This document shows, piece after piece, positions 33,881-47,600 of a stretch of 64,000 nucleotides of DNA. The stretch spans positions 12,120,880 through 12,184,879 of the forward strand of contig NC_082603.1 in the NCBI RefSeq assembly GCF_030936135.1, in the 5' to 3' direction. This stretch comes from Gavia stellata (Eukaryota; Chordata; Aves; Gaviiformes; Gaviidae). The position numbers were made by a program, and so were the translations under genes. Each line of letters starts with the position of its first letter. Within the stretch, counting starts at the first letter, position 1. The notes beneath the pieces are model-generated. The model did not search any database, had not been told where the DNA came from, and saw nothing but the letters and a program-made list of their open reading frames with translations.

Positions 33881-36800
33881 TAGCATCACATCTAGTTGTG
33901 CATGCTGCCTCTTTGCCAGAGGTTACAGGCCACAGGGTGCACCCCTCCCCTCAGCCACTACCTGATATGACTGATATCCTCTACGCTAAGACAAACAGAT
34001 GGTATCACCTTAAATAGGCAAATTTGATAGCAGTAATTAAAGATAATATCCCCGTGGTGTTATTCCTAGCCTTTTTCCAACATCAAGACTGAAGCATTGC
34101 ATGGCAGAATAGTTGCTGTGAACTGCTGTGTTTGTGGATTTCTCCTAATACAACCAGTAAATCTGAAATGGGAATGGTTTTACTACCCTTTGTAGGTAGC
34201 CTGATAAGCTGTCTGTTCACTGGTGCTGAGCCTGGCTACAGACAGCACTACAGCAAAAACAGTAATGGCATTGCTAATTTAAAACATTTTACTTTACCTT
34301 TATCATCTAGTATTGTGGAGGAAGAAATGACACTTGAAATCTTATTCCAGCTTGAACGCTCTCTTTAATCTAGCACTAGTCTGAATTTCGTCTAAGGGCG
34401 TCTACTCTAGACATACCTTCTTCAGAAGCCAAATGAATCTTAAAACAAGTGAAAAAAACAGAAGTAAAAAATTGTTAGTCAAGGCTCATTCCACTATCTC
34501 CCAAGGTTAAGACTATTAGCAACAACTAACGCGTGTCATCCACACCATTATTCATAGTTTCATGGTCATAATTGTTCCTGTTGCCTGACACTGACTACAG
34601 GCTTAGTACACCCACTGTGTAAATGGCTAGACACATGACAGTGAAGAATCAGGCCTATGATGTAATTACAGGATAAAACTAGTCAACTGGGTTTCTAATA
34701 TGGGGTAGAGGGAGGGAGGGGAAAGGAAGGGAGAAAGAAGGTTAAAACAAAATTTGTCTTCCCGTTTGGAATGAACTTTAAAGTATAAAATACTTTGCAG
34801 CAGAAAGACTGTGTACAGAAGAAATTATCACTATTTAAAATATTTTAAGAAGGATAAAACAGGAGCAGAGCAGAAGGGGATGACTCCTCACTCAGTTTTT
34901 CTGCTTATCTACTCTGAACAATTAGAGCAAATTTTAACCATTTTCCATGTTGACTGTTGATATCTTTGACAATGCAATACGCAAGATCACATTTTGGCAT
35001 GTCTGCCGAAGTAGAAGAACTGGCACAAGAACTCCAGCAACTGGTGGTGATGTCTTCTTTTTCACTTACACATATTAATCTTATATTCATGCATTCACTT
35101 CTAAGAGCACTAAGCAAATTAAAAAACACTTTGATTGCAGTTACCACAACACAGCTTTTTTAGATTTTGTTCTGTGACTCTGAACAGGTTTCATCAGCAC
35201 AAAGGCTGCACCCACAAAAATTTCTGCATTTTAAATTAGACTGGTAGCAATGTTTATAGATGTACCTATCCATAATTTTACCTATTGCCATTTTTGGGAT
35301 GCATTCTCTAAAACAATATTAACTTTTTTTGTTTGTTTTGTTTTAAGTAAGAAGGGACTCACGATTGCAAGAATTTTGGAAGATGAGACCACATTTTTGT
35401 TTGCTTTAGATGTCACTAGTTTCAGTGTATAGTACAGTACATACGTATATGTGATGTTTTGCAAATGCATAGGAACAGATTATAAATATAGGAGTACCTC
35501 AAATATAACTGATGACTCCTTATTTGGATTATGCCACATTTCTGTAAGAAAGCTTTTTCTGAAAGTTTCATATTATTTCATCAGGACTAGTTTGTAATTG
35601 TTTGAGCTCTCAAAGTGGATCCTATATCCATCATACCTAAATAATGGCCTTATAGTTTTCCTAAACATGTTTTCCTGTAGGTTGATCTAATTGTTTAGGT
35701 ATTTTCTTAGTCATACAAGAAACAAATGAATTGGGTTCTGGGACATATATATTTTTTCTAGCCCTAATAATTTGAGGTTTTAAAGCTTATGAATTCCAGG
35801 TGTTTGTTGTTAAATATACAGGAAGAATTAAACTAGTTTTCTAGTAACTATGCAAAAAAAATAGTTAAAATAATGTTAAGTGTCTAATATAACTTATTTC
35901 CAAAGTATATATAAAAAATTAATTCAGGAAAATGTGGAAATACAGGTTTTACTTTAGTTGCTGAAAACTAAGCATATACTCTTCCTGAATAGGGAACATT
36001 TTCCCAAGTCACACCTGTATGTTAATTTGGTATTATTATTCCTACTTCTGCTGTAGAGGATCTGGGAATTTCAGCCATAAGTGTGCTAAAGCAAGGATTT
36101 CTAAACTTTCCTCCTCCTCTCCCTTCTGCTGAATACTGCCAACAGCAGCTCCTAGTTTTGTAGCTAGCTATGTACCACTTATGAGTGGTATGCATGACAG
36201 TTTGGGAATCCCATCCCAGAGAGCATATGGGGAGACAGTCAGCAATAACCTCTTCAAATGTTGACCTCCACAACCCTTTCATTTACTCATTACTAGTAAA
36301 TACAGATTCATGTGGCCTATGGCCTCATAATCATGATATTTGTATCATTGTGCACATGAAGTGCTAGAAGCATACATAGCCATGTAACAATGGAATATCT
36401 CTGTCCAGATCAATTCCCAGTCCACTTTAAATACAAAGAAATAACAGTCTAGATAAAATACTACTTGAAACCTTACAGTGTCATGCTAAGACTGTGTCTA
36501 AATATTCTTTTCCAGACTCGGTGGGGCCAAAAAAAAACCCCAAAAACCAACCCACCTCAGACTGCCATCCTCCATTGCAACAGTTTGGGAAGATGCTAGC
36601 TAAATTACCATAAAGAGAAAAAAAAAAAAACAGAAGAGAGAGGCAGGTTAGCTAATAATTACTCTAAGTCAGGAGTGGTCCTTTAGTGACCCAAGAAAGC
36701 TCAGCCAGTTAAAAAACTAACTACAAAAAGAAACTATTAATTTTTGGCCAGATCAGTTGCTCAAACTGGCTCACCACACAGCTGCTAGAGCACCCAGGTT

Positions 36801-37777
36801 GGCAGGGAAGGAGGGCACACTTCTACATTATACCAACCTAGTAACTATTAGTTGCCAAAAAGCACAAGTTGACTACCCCCTGGCGCTGCGGGTCACCCAA
36901 TTACACAGTGCCCATGCAAAGGAGAGGCAGGGCCTTCCCCTCAGCAGCAGCCGGTCACCAACGCGGCCACACCCTCAGGCCCGCACTTCAAAGCTAACTC
37001 ATCCAATTCTGTTTGAATGCAAGACATTAATCACCCAGTCACTAGTTCCTACTGTGACTAATGCTTCTTTCCACACAGGCCACTGTTAAAGTGATTTTAT
37101 ATATTTCCAAAAACAGCCCAGGTACTTGTGAGCGAGACAGCAGATGGTCTCTAGGGCAAATTGTTACTACTGCCTGTTATTACAGTTATTACGTGAACAG
37201 GCCCTGAACCATTTTAAGGCTCTGTCATTTTTCTACCCAAGTATTCGAGAAATTATAAATAGACACAATTCAAAACAGGAGGGACAAATACACACGAGAG
37301 GAAGGAGAAGCCCGCCTCCTCGGCAGCGCTCCCTGCTCCAGTCAGCGCAGCCCCGGCCCACAGGGCTTCCCCGCAGCCAGGCGGCCGCCAGCTCCTCACC
37401 AACCCCTTACACGGGAACCACATTGCAGCCGCAGCGCTGGGGCAAATCCCGACCTTCCCAGAAGGCGCCGCAGAAGGCCAACGGCTGCGCGCGGGGAGGC
37501 CCCCCGCCCCGTGGAAAGCGGCGACGCCGGCAGCGGGCGCGCCCCGCGGCCGAGGGACACCGCCCTTTTCCCCACAGCCGGGCACCGCCAGGCACCCCCT
37601 TAACCAGCGGGAAACACTACGCCTCTCTCCCACTGCCGCTGGGTTAAGGCTGGGCTGGGCTGAGCCCGCCCGCGCTCCCTCAGCAGCCCCGCCCGAGGAG
37701 AGACCCACCCCGACCGACCCCACCTGCAGCGAGGGCCGGGCCCGGCGCCAAGCTTCCCTCTGTGGGGAAGGGGCGGC

Positions 37778-37783
37778 CACGTG
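37778..37783. promoter_or_regulatory. E-box CACGTG
   Basis: CCACGTGACC in the CAMSAP2 CpG island; the CACGTGAC core is preferred by USF and MiT/TFE factors. Confidence 0.5.
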
Positions 37784-37872
37784 ACCACCCGGCGGCGGAG
37801 GGCGGCCCGCCCCGCCCTCTCTCGCGCTCCCCGCCCCGCCCGCGCGGGGAGGTGGCGGCGGCCCTGGTGCTG

Positions 37873-37882
37873 GCGCATGCGC
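37873..37882. promoter_or_regulatory. NRF1 site GCGCATGCGC
   Basis: A perfect 10-base palindrome matching the NRF1 consensus core, inside the CpG island about 660 bases upstream of the CAMSAP2 ATG. Confidence 0.6.
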
Positions 37883-38507
37883 AGCCGCGTTTCGCCCATC
37901 CAGTGCGGCAGCCGCGGGTGGAAAACCGCAGCGGCAGCTGCTGAGGGGAGCTGGGAGCGCGTCGGCTTGCTGAGGGGTGGCTGGAGCAGCACCCGGGCGT
38001 GGGGTAGCGGCGGGGTAGCTGGTGCCGCTCCCGGCCCGCTGCAGGCCGCCAGTGAGGCGGGGCGGCGCGGCGGGCTGCGCAGCGTTTTGGGGCCGGTCCC
38101 CGGCGTTTTGACATCTTGGCGCCTCCGCCGGGGCCGGGAAGGGCCGCGTCCCGGCCCGCTGCGGCTGCGGGGGCCTTGCCAGCGGCTCCCGCCCCAGGCC
38201 GAGGGGCTGGCGGCCGCGGCGGCCTGGGGCGCCCAGCCCTGGCCGGAGGGTCTCCCCGGGGAAGGGGGGGCCGGGGCCGCCGGGGGCTGTTTTTCGGAGG
38301 GTGGGGGGCGGCGGCGTGAGTGAACTGAGACAAAGCGAGGAGGAGGAAGAAGAGGACACTCGGGCTTTGCCACATTCCTGTGCGGAGGAAGGCGGGAGGC
38401 GGCGTTAGCCCTTTACGGACAGCTGGGTTCAGCGCAGCCCTCAGCTGCTGTCGGCGTATTTACAGACGTCTCTCCCGGCCGTCGGAGGAGGAGGAGGAGG
38501 AAGAACC

Positions 38508-38513
38508 ATGTAA
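38508..38513 (+). promoter_or_regulatory. Start-stop uORF (ATG TAA) or alternative splice donor in the CAMSAP2 leader
   Basis: ACCATG followed at once by TAA, 30 bases before the main ATG, with A at -3. The same bases form CAT|GTAAGT, a consensus donor with GT at 38510-38511. Which role applies depends on the transcript. Confidence 0.5.
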
Positions 38514-38543
38514 GTTCCGAATTGTCAGGGGTCCTGTGAGAAG

Positions 38544-38682
38544 ATGGGGGATGCCGCAGACGCCAAGGAGATGAGGAAGACTTTCATTGTTCCTGCCATC
38601 AAACCCTTTGACCATTATGATTTCTCCCGAGCGAAAATCGCCTGTAATCTCGCCTGGCTGGTGGCCAAAGCCTTTGGGACAG
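38544..38682 (+). CDS. CAMSAP2: CAMSAP2 coding exon 1
   Basis: 139 coding bases, ending GGG ACA G at donor |GTAGGT (38683). It sits at the downstream edge of the CpG island, which supports this ATG as the main start. Confidence 0.94.
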
Positions 38683-41600
38683 GTAGGTGGCGTCTTCTTC
38701 TTCCCTTTCTTTGATGCTGGTTCCTGCTCGGTTGCTTCGCTCCTGAGGACGTGCGAGCCCTTCCCTGAGGAGCTGGGAAGGGGGGGTAGGAGGTGCGTAG
38801 GAAATGGGTTTTGGTCTGTTCCCGCATCTTTAGGTTCCCGTATACCTTGTGGGTTTTTTTGGTTTTCTTTAATTACCTGTAACCTTTTGTAGTAATACCA
38901 CTGTTTCTATTAGTGAGTAATTTTTGTGTATTGGAGCTAGTACAATTTTATTTGAGGAGTTGAACACTGTAAATTGTGGTTTATTTATTCCTGGGTTACA
39001 CGGCATGCGAAGTAACACCAGCAATCCGTGTTTATCTGTTGTCTTGAAAATTTTCCTAACATTGTTTAAGAGCTGAATTGGGGGCTAGGAATGGAAGTGG
39101 ATGTGCGCTATTAGTTTTGACATGTGTGACAGTAGCCTGTAGCCATTTGAGTGGTTAAGCAGTAAGAAGGGTTTCAGGAAAAAGAGCGTTTAATGCCAGG
39201 TTTTGGCCTGCACAATACAGAAGGCTCTCCTTGTTTGTAAGCGTAAATGGAATTGATTGTAAGGCCTCCAAAAGGCATTACTGCTCTGTCTTTGAAAACC
39301 TGGGCCTTGAGGAATACCAGCCCTATTCTATGCCTGAAATATTGTTGGGCCTTGAGGAATACCAGACTTGCAGAGGTCTTCTGAGGGAAGCATTTTGAAA
39401 ATTTACCAAGCTGGTTTTTTAAAATATAGCTGTAGTATATGAATCACTTAATTTTCTGTGGATTAAAAATAGGGGTTTTCTTTGAAAAAGGTATTAGTTA
39501 GTGAGTTAGGTATTAGCAGTCAATATTTTTACCCCTGTTCTTTGTAGAATAACAGGAAAAAGTTCCTCCTGGAATTTTGCACCTTTGGCATTTAGGGCCA
39601 GAGTACTGTTACGTATTTCAACAGGGTTACAGGTGTACCTTTATGATGCCCCTGGGAACTGATGATATTTGACGTGGTGCTTCCAAAAAGCTACTTTCGA
39701 AGTGGTTGAACCTAGTGAAATTTCAGTAAGGTCAGTAGCTACTGAAATAAAGTGCATGTTCATCACTTCAGAAAGAAAAAAGATACAAAGATTTGTTAAT
39801 AAACTCTGCTTACTTTGTGAAATCTGGGCACATATATAATATTTTTATATATGGCTTTACTAGCTATGTAGACATGAGAGGTAAAATAGTAGTAGAGAAA
39901 ATTCTTGGAAGTACTTGATTCAACATTTTCAGAGATCATTATCTTTTTAGGTAGCTTGGTTCTATAGGCTTTACTCATGGGATTCTGGGTGTACCGTGCC
40001 TGTGCAATTATATAACCTAGCATTCTGACCTGAAAACCTTTTTATACTGGAGTTTGACAAATTCTCAGCCTGTGGTTGAAATGTCATGGTTTATGTTAGT
40101 TGAGTTTCTGTTGGATGTGTAAAGCAACTTGCAGGGTACTTTTCTGCTACTTCTCTATAGAAAGTGTGATCCAAACCAAATTCCTTTACTCTCTCTCTTC
40201 ATTACTGTGGTTGTTCCGAGATGCACAAATGAAACATGGTTAGAGGAGGTAATAGCTCCATCTGCCCTCTAAATACTGCCATAATGTAATAGTAGGAAAA
40301 GAGGTAAACATACACAATTGTAGTGTTTCTGATCTCACAGTTCTTCCACTAGGTTAATATCACTAGTAGCCTGAAAGAAGAGTTTGTGGCTGAAGTAGGG
40401 GAAAAAATATACAGCACTTGCACATCTGCAGTACAAATGCTTCCTTTATACTTGGAGCGAAATAGAAGAACCTACCTTCCCCTTTTCCAAGAATGAAGTA
40501 AGTTTGGGTTTGTTAAATTATTTGGTTTAGTTCTTTGGAGTATATCACAACCTCAGCCATGTCTTCTACCTATTGCTATATGCATTTGTACAAAGGATGA
40601 TTAGTGTGTTTACGGATGCCACATTTGATTTCTTTTTTCATTCCTGAAATGTTGGAATTCCTTAAGTGGGCAGGGGAAGTGAAGGATTTTTCCCCACCCT
40701 CTCTGAAATAAATTAATGCCATTCATTTTGATTAATGAAAAGCGTAAGTTGGTGCAATCATGTATCTGTTGAAGAAATATAAATCTTTATCTATCAAATG
40801 GGCATTCTTTCAGTGAACATATTTCACATTCTTAAAAGCATATTTTAATACAATCAAAATTGTGGATACAGTTTGGCTAGGTGTTATGAAGAGAATTCTC
40901 TTTTGAAAAAAGACTTAGAAATTAGTACTGTTCATTAACATTTAGTAGTGGCTTTTGGTGTTGCATGATTAATATCTGCATCCAAAAGCTGAGAGACCGA
41001 TTGTATGTTGCTGTTGTCCTCAGTGAAGCTGCAAGAATAGAGTCTGGCCCACAACACAGGCAAGTCAAAGTAAGTTGTCTGATGAGAGTAAAACTATAAT
41101 AACAGTCATGTTGAAGCCATCTTGTATGAAGAATTTTTTAAGAAATAATAATTGAAGACAGCATTCATATTGAAGTGTTGAGGGAACATAGGACTTTGTG
41201 CCTTGATGTTTTGCTGCAACAAAATGTATTAGTGTTAGAACAGGTCAGGTTAAATGTTTTGCAATAACCAAATTATTTAAGTGACACAACTTCAAGTCAC
41301 TGAAAGGGGGGGGAGATTAACGAAGAGTGTGAAGTATGAAAGTGGGAATGTTTGACCTTAGAAATTAAATCTGTGAACACTAAATTTCAGCATTAACTCC
41401 CAATGGTGGGAGTTAACCATTTCAGTATAGAAAAACTGTTTTCCAAAGAAGTGGTTGAACTGTATTGATATTATATGCTTTGACTTAAAAGTACAATGGG
41501 ACCTACTTCATAGGAATAATTTAAAAAAGGTCTTGATGTTGTGTTACTCTGTGTCCTTTTTATTTCTAAAACAACAGATGTGGATTGCATTATTTTGAAG

Positions 41601-44600
41601 TGTGACGTTTTTGTCTCCTCACTCTACTATAGTCATAGAAAATATTGTTGGAAGATTTGTTATCCATCCGCCATCCTAAAGACAGTCTGAGCTAAATATA
41701 CATCATTGCTGACAGATGTTTGTTTAGCCTGTTTTTTGAAAATCTGTCATTAGAGAAATTCCATGGTATGTCTGCTAGTCAGTTTGAATCCTTATTTATC
41801 TCTAGATGTTAGAACAGCATGATGATCTTGATGTCTCTGGCTACACTGTAAACCCATTACTTGTCCTTGTTCCTGGTGAATGGGAGAGTGGTGGGTGCCT
41901 TACCTCTTTGTAACACCTTCCACATAATAAAAAGTGTCTCCTCTCTGTGTGCTCTTTTGATGAAACAGATGTTTTTCAACTTAATTTTTGTAAGTCAAGC
42001 TTCTGTGATGGACTCTGTGTTTTGGGGTTTGGTGTTGTCCTGTCCGCTGCACGTGCGCCCCCGCCCCTGTATTTTTTCTGTGGTCAGTTTTGCATAAATT
42101 CTGTACTTAAATCTAGATCTAATGGTCCCTTACCAGAACAGGGCAGATTTGAAAAATTACTTCACCTTTCCAACCTATAATACTCTCATTTATTCACTAG
42201 AATATGATGTTTGTCATTTTTGCATCAGCCTAGAATTGTTGACTCATTCAGTCTGTGATTCACTGTAGCTCCATATCTTTCTCTGCAGAACTGCTGCCTA
42301 CTCAGTTGTTCCCATCATTTAATTGTACAGTTGTAGGTTCTTGCTTTGCAGCTATACTTATATAACTGCATCCTATTTTCAAACCACTTCTTCCACTTCT
42401 CAAAATTATCTTGAATTATAATTTTGTCCTTCAAAATGCTTTCGGTTGCTTTGTAGCCTGGAATTGCTTCTCTAGAACCTCACCTAGTAAAAATGAAAAC
42501 ACTAATTCCTGAACCTTGATGTACATGTTCTCCCTATTTGATAGGGGACCTCAGAGTACTCCTGGAAAAATGTTTTTCAGACAGCTTGGCATCCAGTTTT
42601 TAGTTACTAAGTTAAGACTATCTCTGACATGTACAATTCTTAGAAAATTATGGGAACAATTTTAACATTGAGTTAAATTTGCTGCTTTTCTACTATCCAT
42701 AAAATGTATCATCCTGCTACAGTAATAAATTTCACTGGTTTAACATGAGGGGTTTTTTTTTTTTCAGGAATAAACTAAAAACTAAATAAAAGCTGCACAA
42801 GTCTGAGTGCTTGTCCTAAACATTATTGTGAGTGTTTTATGCAGTCAAAATAAAATAGTCCATCTGCCTGGGTGGACTGAATAGTCTGAAGGAATAGATT
42901 ACAAATTGCATAATCTGCAACTAAACATTACCCAAGAAACTTAAAAATTCTCCTGATGATTAATATTTTCAGAATTCATATGCAGCTACTTACTGCTGTT
43001 TGCACATGTTGCCAGTAGAACCATGAAGGGAGAAAATGAACATTGTGTACCTGACAGAAACAAGTTTTAACTAAATACTTTCATCTGTTATGTTGGGTGT
43101 TGTGGGCCAGAACATCTTTTAATCTTTTTCTAGCAGACCTTATTTCTTTACTTCTACTCAGTATGGCAGCTAGTAAAAACTTGCACAAGAGTTTGGAGTA
43201 TAAAAGCAAATGTTTGACATTCTTGTGAGGAAAAAAATTTTTTTTTAATAGATTCCTTTCCATCACTTCTCTAAAATAGTTGCTGACAAATTGATACTTT
43301 GGTCAGTCCTACCAAAATCAGGTGATTGGACTCATCATCTACTGAGATGGTCTACTTAGAAGTTGATTGTATCACTCCTTTCTGTAGAACACATTTAAAA
43401 CATGGTTTGAGTGTATATCACTTTTTTAAAATAAATGAAAATAAAATGTATGAGCTTCTGGATCTATTAGGTTTGGCAGAGTCATCTGAGGTTGTAGACG
43501 GTGCATGTACAAAAGTACAGGAAGGTGAATTAGTAAGTTAACAGTTGTCAGGATTCTTACTACATGATAGACCTCAGGTGGGGTAGTTATAATCTGTTTT
43601 TTTCAATGACTTTATGTCATTGAGCCTATTCTAAGCCTGTTTGTCTTTACAACTGAAGTGCCTGTCTGCAGAATGTAACAGATCTGACAAAGAGACTGTA
43701 GCTCACCTACATCAGGTGATGAGATGAAATGTATTTCTTCTACCTATACCTGGTTTCTTTTTTATATTTTTTTGACCATCACTGCAATTACTACTGCAGA
43801 TATATTTTTAACTTCCTCCCCCTCCCCCATGATTTAGGGTAATCTGTTGGGTTACTTCAGTGACTCCATGTTTAAAGGTGGCTGCCATTCAAACCTGAAG
43901 AGTACTTATATGCTGTTCATCAGGAACTTATCACCCTTCCAATATGAGATAATTCAATTTCTACAGCTAGCTGATGGATTTTAATGAGCAAAACTACATA
44001 CAAATCCACTGCTGAACTCTTAACTACTTGCTTTGGTAAACCCAGGGCTCTGAATGAATGTTTTTGCTGATCGTTCTGGAAAATAGGACTGGGAGTGAAA
44101 AACCTTCACGACTTTGCAAGAAAAATGATGAGTTCTTCCTTCCCCCAATACTCTTTTTTTTTTTTTTTTCTTCCCTTGGACAGTAGATTATTAGTGGATC
44201 AGGTGGTAGTAGTAAACCTTTTTTGCTACGGAGTTGAAATGCAGTGTCTGAAATCTACTTGCCTAATGTAAGAGTTGTATAGTTCTAGTTGTTTCCTATG
44301 TGTTTTCTTTTTTCAATTAGAGGCAGTCTTAAACTAAGAGAACCTGCAAGCCAGACACCAAAGCAGATGTGTCAGCTCATGTCTATCTAGTTATGGCTGG
44401 CAAAAAGTTTTCTTTGGTTTAATAAAGTCTTGTAATAGTTCAAGAAATTAGTGTTTATCTCTAAATTTGTGAAACAATCTTTTGCCCTATTCCATAGGCT
44501 ATTTAAGTCATATCTTGACTATAACAGTCATCAGGGTGTTAGCTGAGTGAGATGGGATTAGAACTCTACTATTATTTTTATATTTGTCATATCTTACCTT

Positions 44601-47600
44601 TCCCAAAAATAAGCTCTGAAGGCATTTATGCTAGTAAGAATTGATCCCTTTATTGCCAGGGTTAATTCTAAGTTATTCTTTTGTTTATCAAAACCTGAAT
44701 CAATACGCAGGTTTTAGTAAAGTAGACGTTAAACTTCCTTATTTTAATAGGAAATGCCCCTACCAGACAAATTCTGTATGCTTTGTGAGTAGCGCTTCCT
44801 GTTGTGCTACTGAAGACAGAATATTGGACAGGTAGACAATTAGAGTGACCCAGTAGAGCATTTCTTATGTGATTCTCAGAGTTCAAAAAATAACTGAAGT
44901 CTGGGTGGGCTATGACCATAGAACCTGTGCATGTTATTTCCTTGGATGTTTGGGGGTTTGTTTGTTTTTTAAAATAAGGAATCCCTTGTAAGTGCAGAAC
45001 TGCTGTCAAAGCAGTGGATAGTGGTCTATTTTTGTGGCATCTAGAGGCAGGAGGGTAGGGTCTGTTTATTCGTAGCATTCTGTGATGGTAAATCCAAGAA
45101 TCTCTCAAGTTCAGTTTAATTAGGTGGACAAAGTTAAGAATAGTGAAATTCAGTCTGCCATAAATTTATAGAGGTTGACCTTTTAGATACTTGCCCCTAG
45201 GCAGAAGTACACCTACTGCCTGCTAGCCAAGAACAATATAAGTGGCAGACTGATTCAACAAACCAAAAATTCATTATTATCAACTGTCTTATTCTGTTTT
45301 CTGCTTCCTGATTGACAAAAATTGATGACAAAAATTCATCAGAAGCAAAATAATATACATCACACACCTCTGACCTGTTCTAAGTCCTTGGACTCTTGAC
45401 TTCCATGCAGGCTCTGCTCTCCTGTGCCGAAATGGCAAATGTGGCACCAGAATCCTTGTTAGCAAGGGGAAGTGTGAGTGAGGTAACTTGACACTGTTAC
45501 CTTATGGCAAAAGCATACCTTTGCTGTCCTGCAGAAAACTGTCAAGTAATTGTGTCCATTAAGATTTGGCATAAACTCATCTACTGTTTTGCACTAGGAA
45601 GTGGTTAAAGGTATTAGTCAGAATTTTCATGAAATAATTCTGTATTAAATCTCAGCCTTCTACAAGGAGGTTTTTTCTTAAGGTCTTTGTTGATTGGTGT
45701 CAGTAACCTGTAGAGGTGGAAGTTTTCTAGGCTGAGGCTTAATGTGGCCTTGTGGCTCCCAAGAATGATGTATATTTTAATTAGAAAGCCCGTGGTGAAA
45801 TATTTTAACTTGTTTATACTATCCTCAGGAATAATAATAAAAAAAAATACCTTGTTGATGAAGACTTGTAAGCTTTTGGACTTTCTTAATGCAAACATTC
45901 ATAAATCTGGAATTGTTCACTCTTATAAACTTGAAAAACTCAATAGTCGTGTAACTGAAAGGATTGTATTCATCTGTGTGGAAGTCTGGAAACTTTACAA
46001 AAAAACCAGTTTGTTTTTAAAGAAAGTGTAGACTACATATATTAATACAAGTAATTTTTTCCAAAGGAGGAATTCATACTATCCTCTAAGGAGTAATTCA
46101 CGCTTACCTGAGCAGAGAGTTTTGTTTATAAAACAGCTTTTAAAGGTAAATTCAGAGGTGGTAGCCATGAACTATTTTTAGATGATTCCTTCCCTTTAAA
46201 ATAGTCTGTTTAAATGCAAAGTTGCAATTCTATCTCATGGCGAGGAGAAATAATAATACCTTATTTGCTTTAAACCTTGGAGTAAGTCCTTTCTTTTTGG
46301 CTTGTTTTTTTTTTACTTCTTTAAAGAGAGCATCTGCAGGACTTTTGAGTCCATTATAATTTATGGAAAAATTACCTGAAGATATGTTGAATACTGTTTT
46401 AAAGTTAGCCTGATTCTTAGATTTACTTTATTGTTTTGAGCTAATGTGGTATTTCCTTTTTGTTCTTTTCCCTGTGTGTTGAACTTGTACGTTAGCTTCA
46501 TTTAATCTCTTCACAATTCAATATTTACAAAATTCAAAATGTCAATTTTTTTTTTAAACCTGTACCAAGAAAAGATTTACAAAATTGAAACCTGTGGTCC
46601 TGTTGACAATTTTAAGAAAAAAATAGGGTGAAAGCAGTCTCTGGAGATCATATAGTTGAACCTCCTGCTCCAAGAATAGCCAGCTTCCAAGTTAGATGAG
46701 GTTTCTCAGAGCCTTGTCAACTTAAGTTTTGAAAGTCCCCATAGATGGTGGTTTTGCAGGCAGGTCCCCAGGCAACCTGTGCCTGTGCTCTGCTGCTCTT
46801 GCTGTGAAGAATTTTTATACTTATATCCAGTTGCAATTTCCCTTGTGGCAGCTCGTGACCACTGCCTTTTGTCACTTCACTGCACAGTTCAAGTCCATGC
46901 TTCTGAAACCTGCCTGTTGGGTGCTGGAAGAGTATGGTTAGATTCCGCACTGCCTCTCCAGCAAAAATGCACCCAGTTCCCTTGGTCTCATCCATATTTC
47001 AGGTGCTCAACTCCCCAAACTCAGTGTCCCTGATGTATCTGTCTAACATAATTGCCGTACTTTGCCACAAATTTCGAGGTCAAATGGTACTTTACGGCAG
47101 TATGTGCAACAAGGTATTTATTTTAAAACTGTTCATTTCCTTCAGAGTTTAATCTTGAAAGGCTCTTGTCAGCTGGGCGAAGGAAAGGAACTGTTAAAAT
47201 GCACATATTAGGGAATTAGTGTTAAGATTCTTAGCTGCTTAACAGAGCTGTTTAACGATCTCCAATCCTGCCAGAATTGTTAATAAAGGCTTTTGACCCT
47301 GTTGGTTGTTCTGGTAATCTGCTGAGAACTGGATGTAGCCTTGAAATTCCCCTCTGCAGGACTACAGAGGCAACACATACCGATTCTGGAAGGGCTGTTC
47401 CTTAGAGATCAGTAACAGGAAGAGTTTCCTCTATGTCTAGCTGGTCTGCTTTTTTGAGAACACAGTTTGAATCTTCTATCAAGATCTATTCTAATATCAA
47501 AACATTTGATGCATGTTATAAATGGGGAAAAGTGCATGTGTTTCTGTCTGTGCGAAGGGAAGTCTTGATGGGAATTGTTGTGAAGACTTCTGGTCTTGTT

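Larger units (their letters stand above)
17861..37290. other. Intergenic region between DDX59 and CAMSAP2 promoters, no gene supported
   Basis: About 19.4 kb of AT-rich DNA. Open frames exist (for example 18119-18541 plus, 25298-25708 plus, 28012-28401 minus) but none resembles a known protein or shows codon structure I trust. Small features are a 24-base tandem duplication near 20290-20336, a diverged CR1 piece at about 33750-33880, a GGGAGGGAGGGGAAAGGAAG purine tract near 34710 and A/T homopolymers. Regulatory elements may exist but cannot be recognised by eye. Confidence 0.5.
37291..38560 (+). promoter_or_regulatory. CpG island, CAMSAP2 promoter and 5' UTR
   Basis: A strong CpG island of about 1.25 kb ends at the CAMSAP2 start codon. 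It carries a perfect NRF1-type palindrome (37873-37882), a CACGTG E-box (37778-37783), GC boxes and GAG-repeat-rich 5' UTR near 38485-38503. The transcription start is not fixed by sequence but should lie between about 37.9 and 38.45 kb. Confidence 0.8.

Noticed and set aside
37253-38359. Open frame of 368 codons on the minus strand through the CAMSAP2 CpG island
   Set aside because: Pro/Ala/Arg/Gly-rich reading of a GC-rich island; frames are open on all sides there because stop codons are AT-rich. No known domain, and it overlaps the promoter and leader of CAMSAP2.
44668-45108. Minus-strand frame of 146 codons in CAMSAP2 intron 1
   Set aside because: Intronic, antisense, composition like its surroundings, no homologue recognised.
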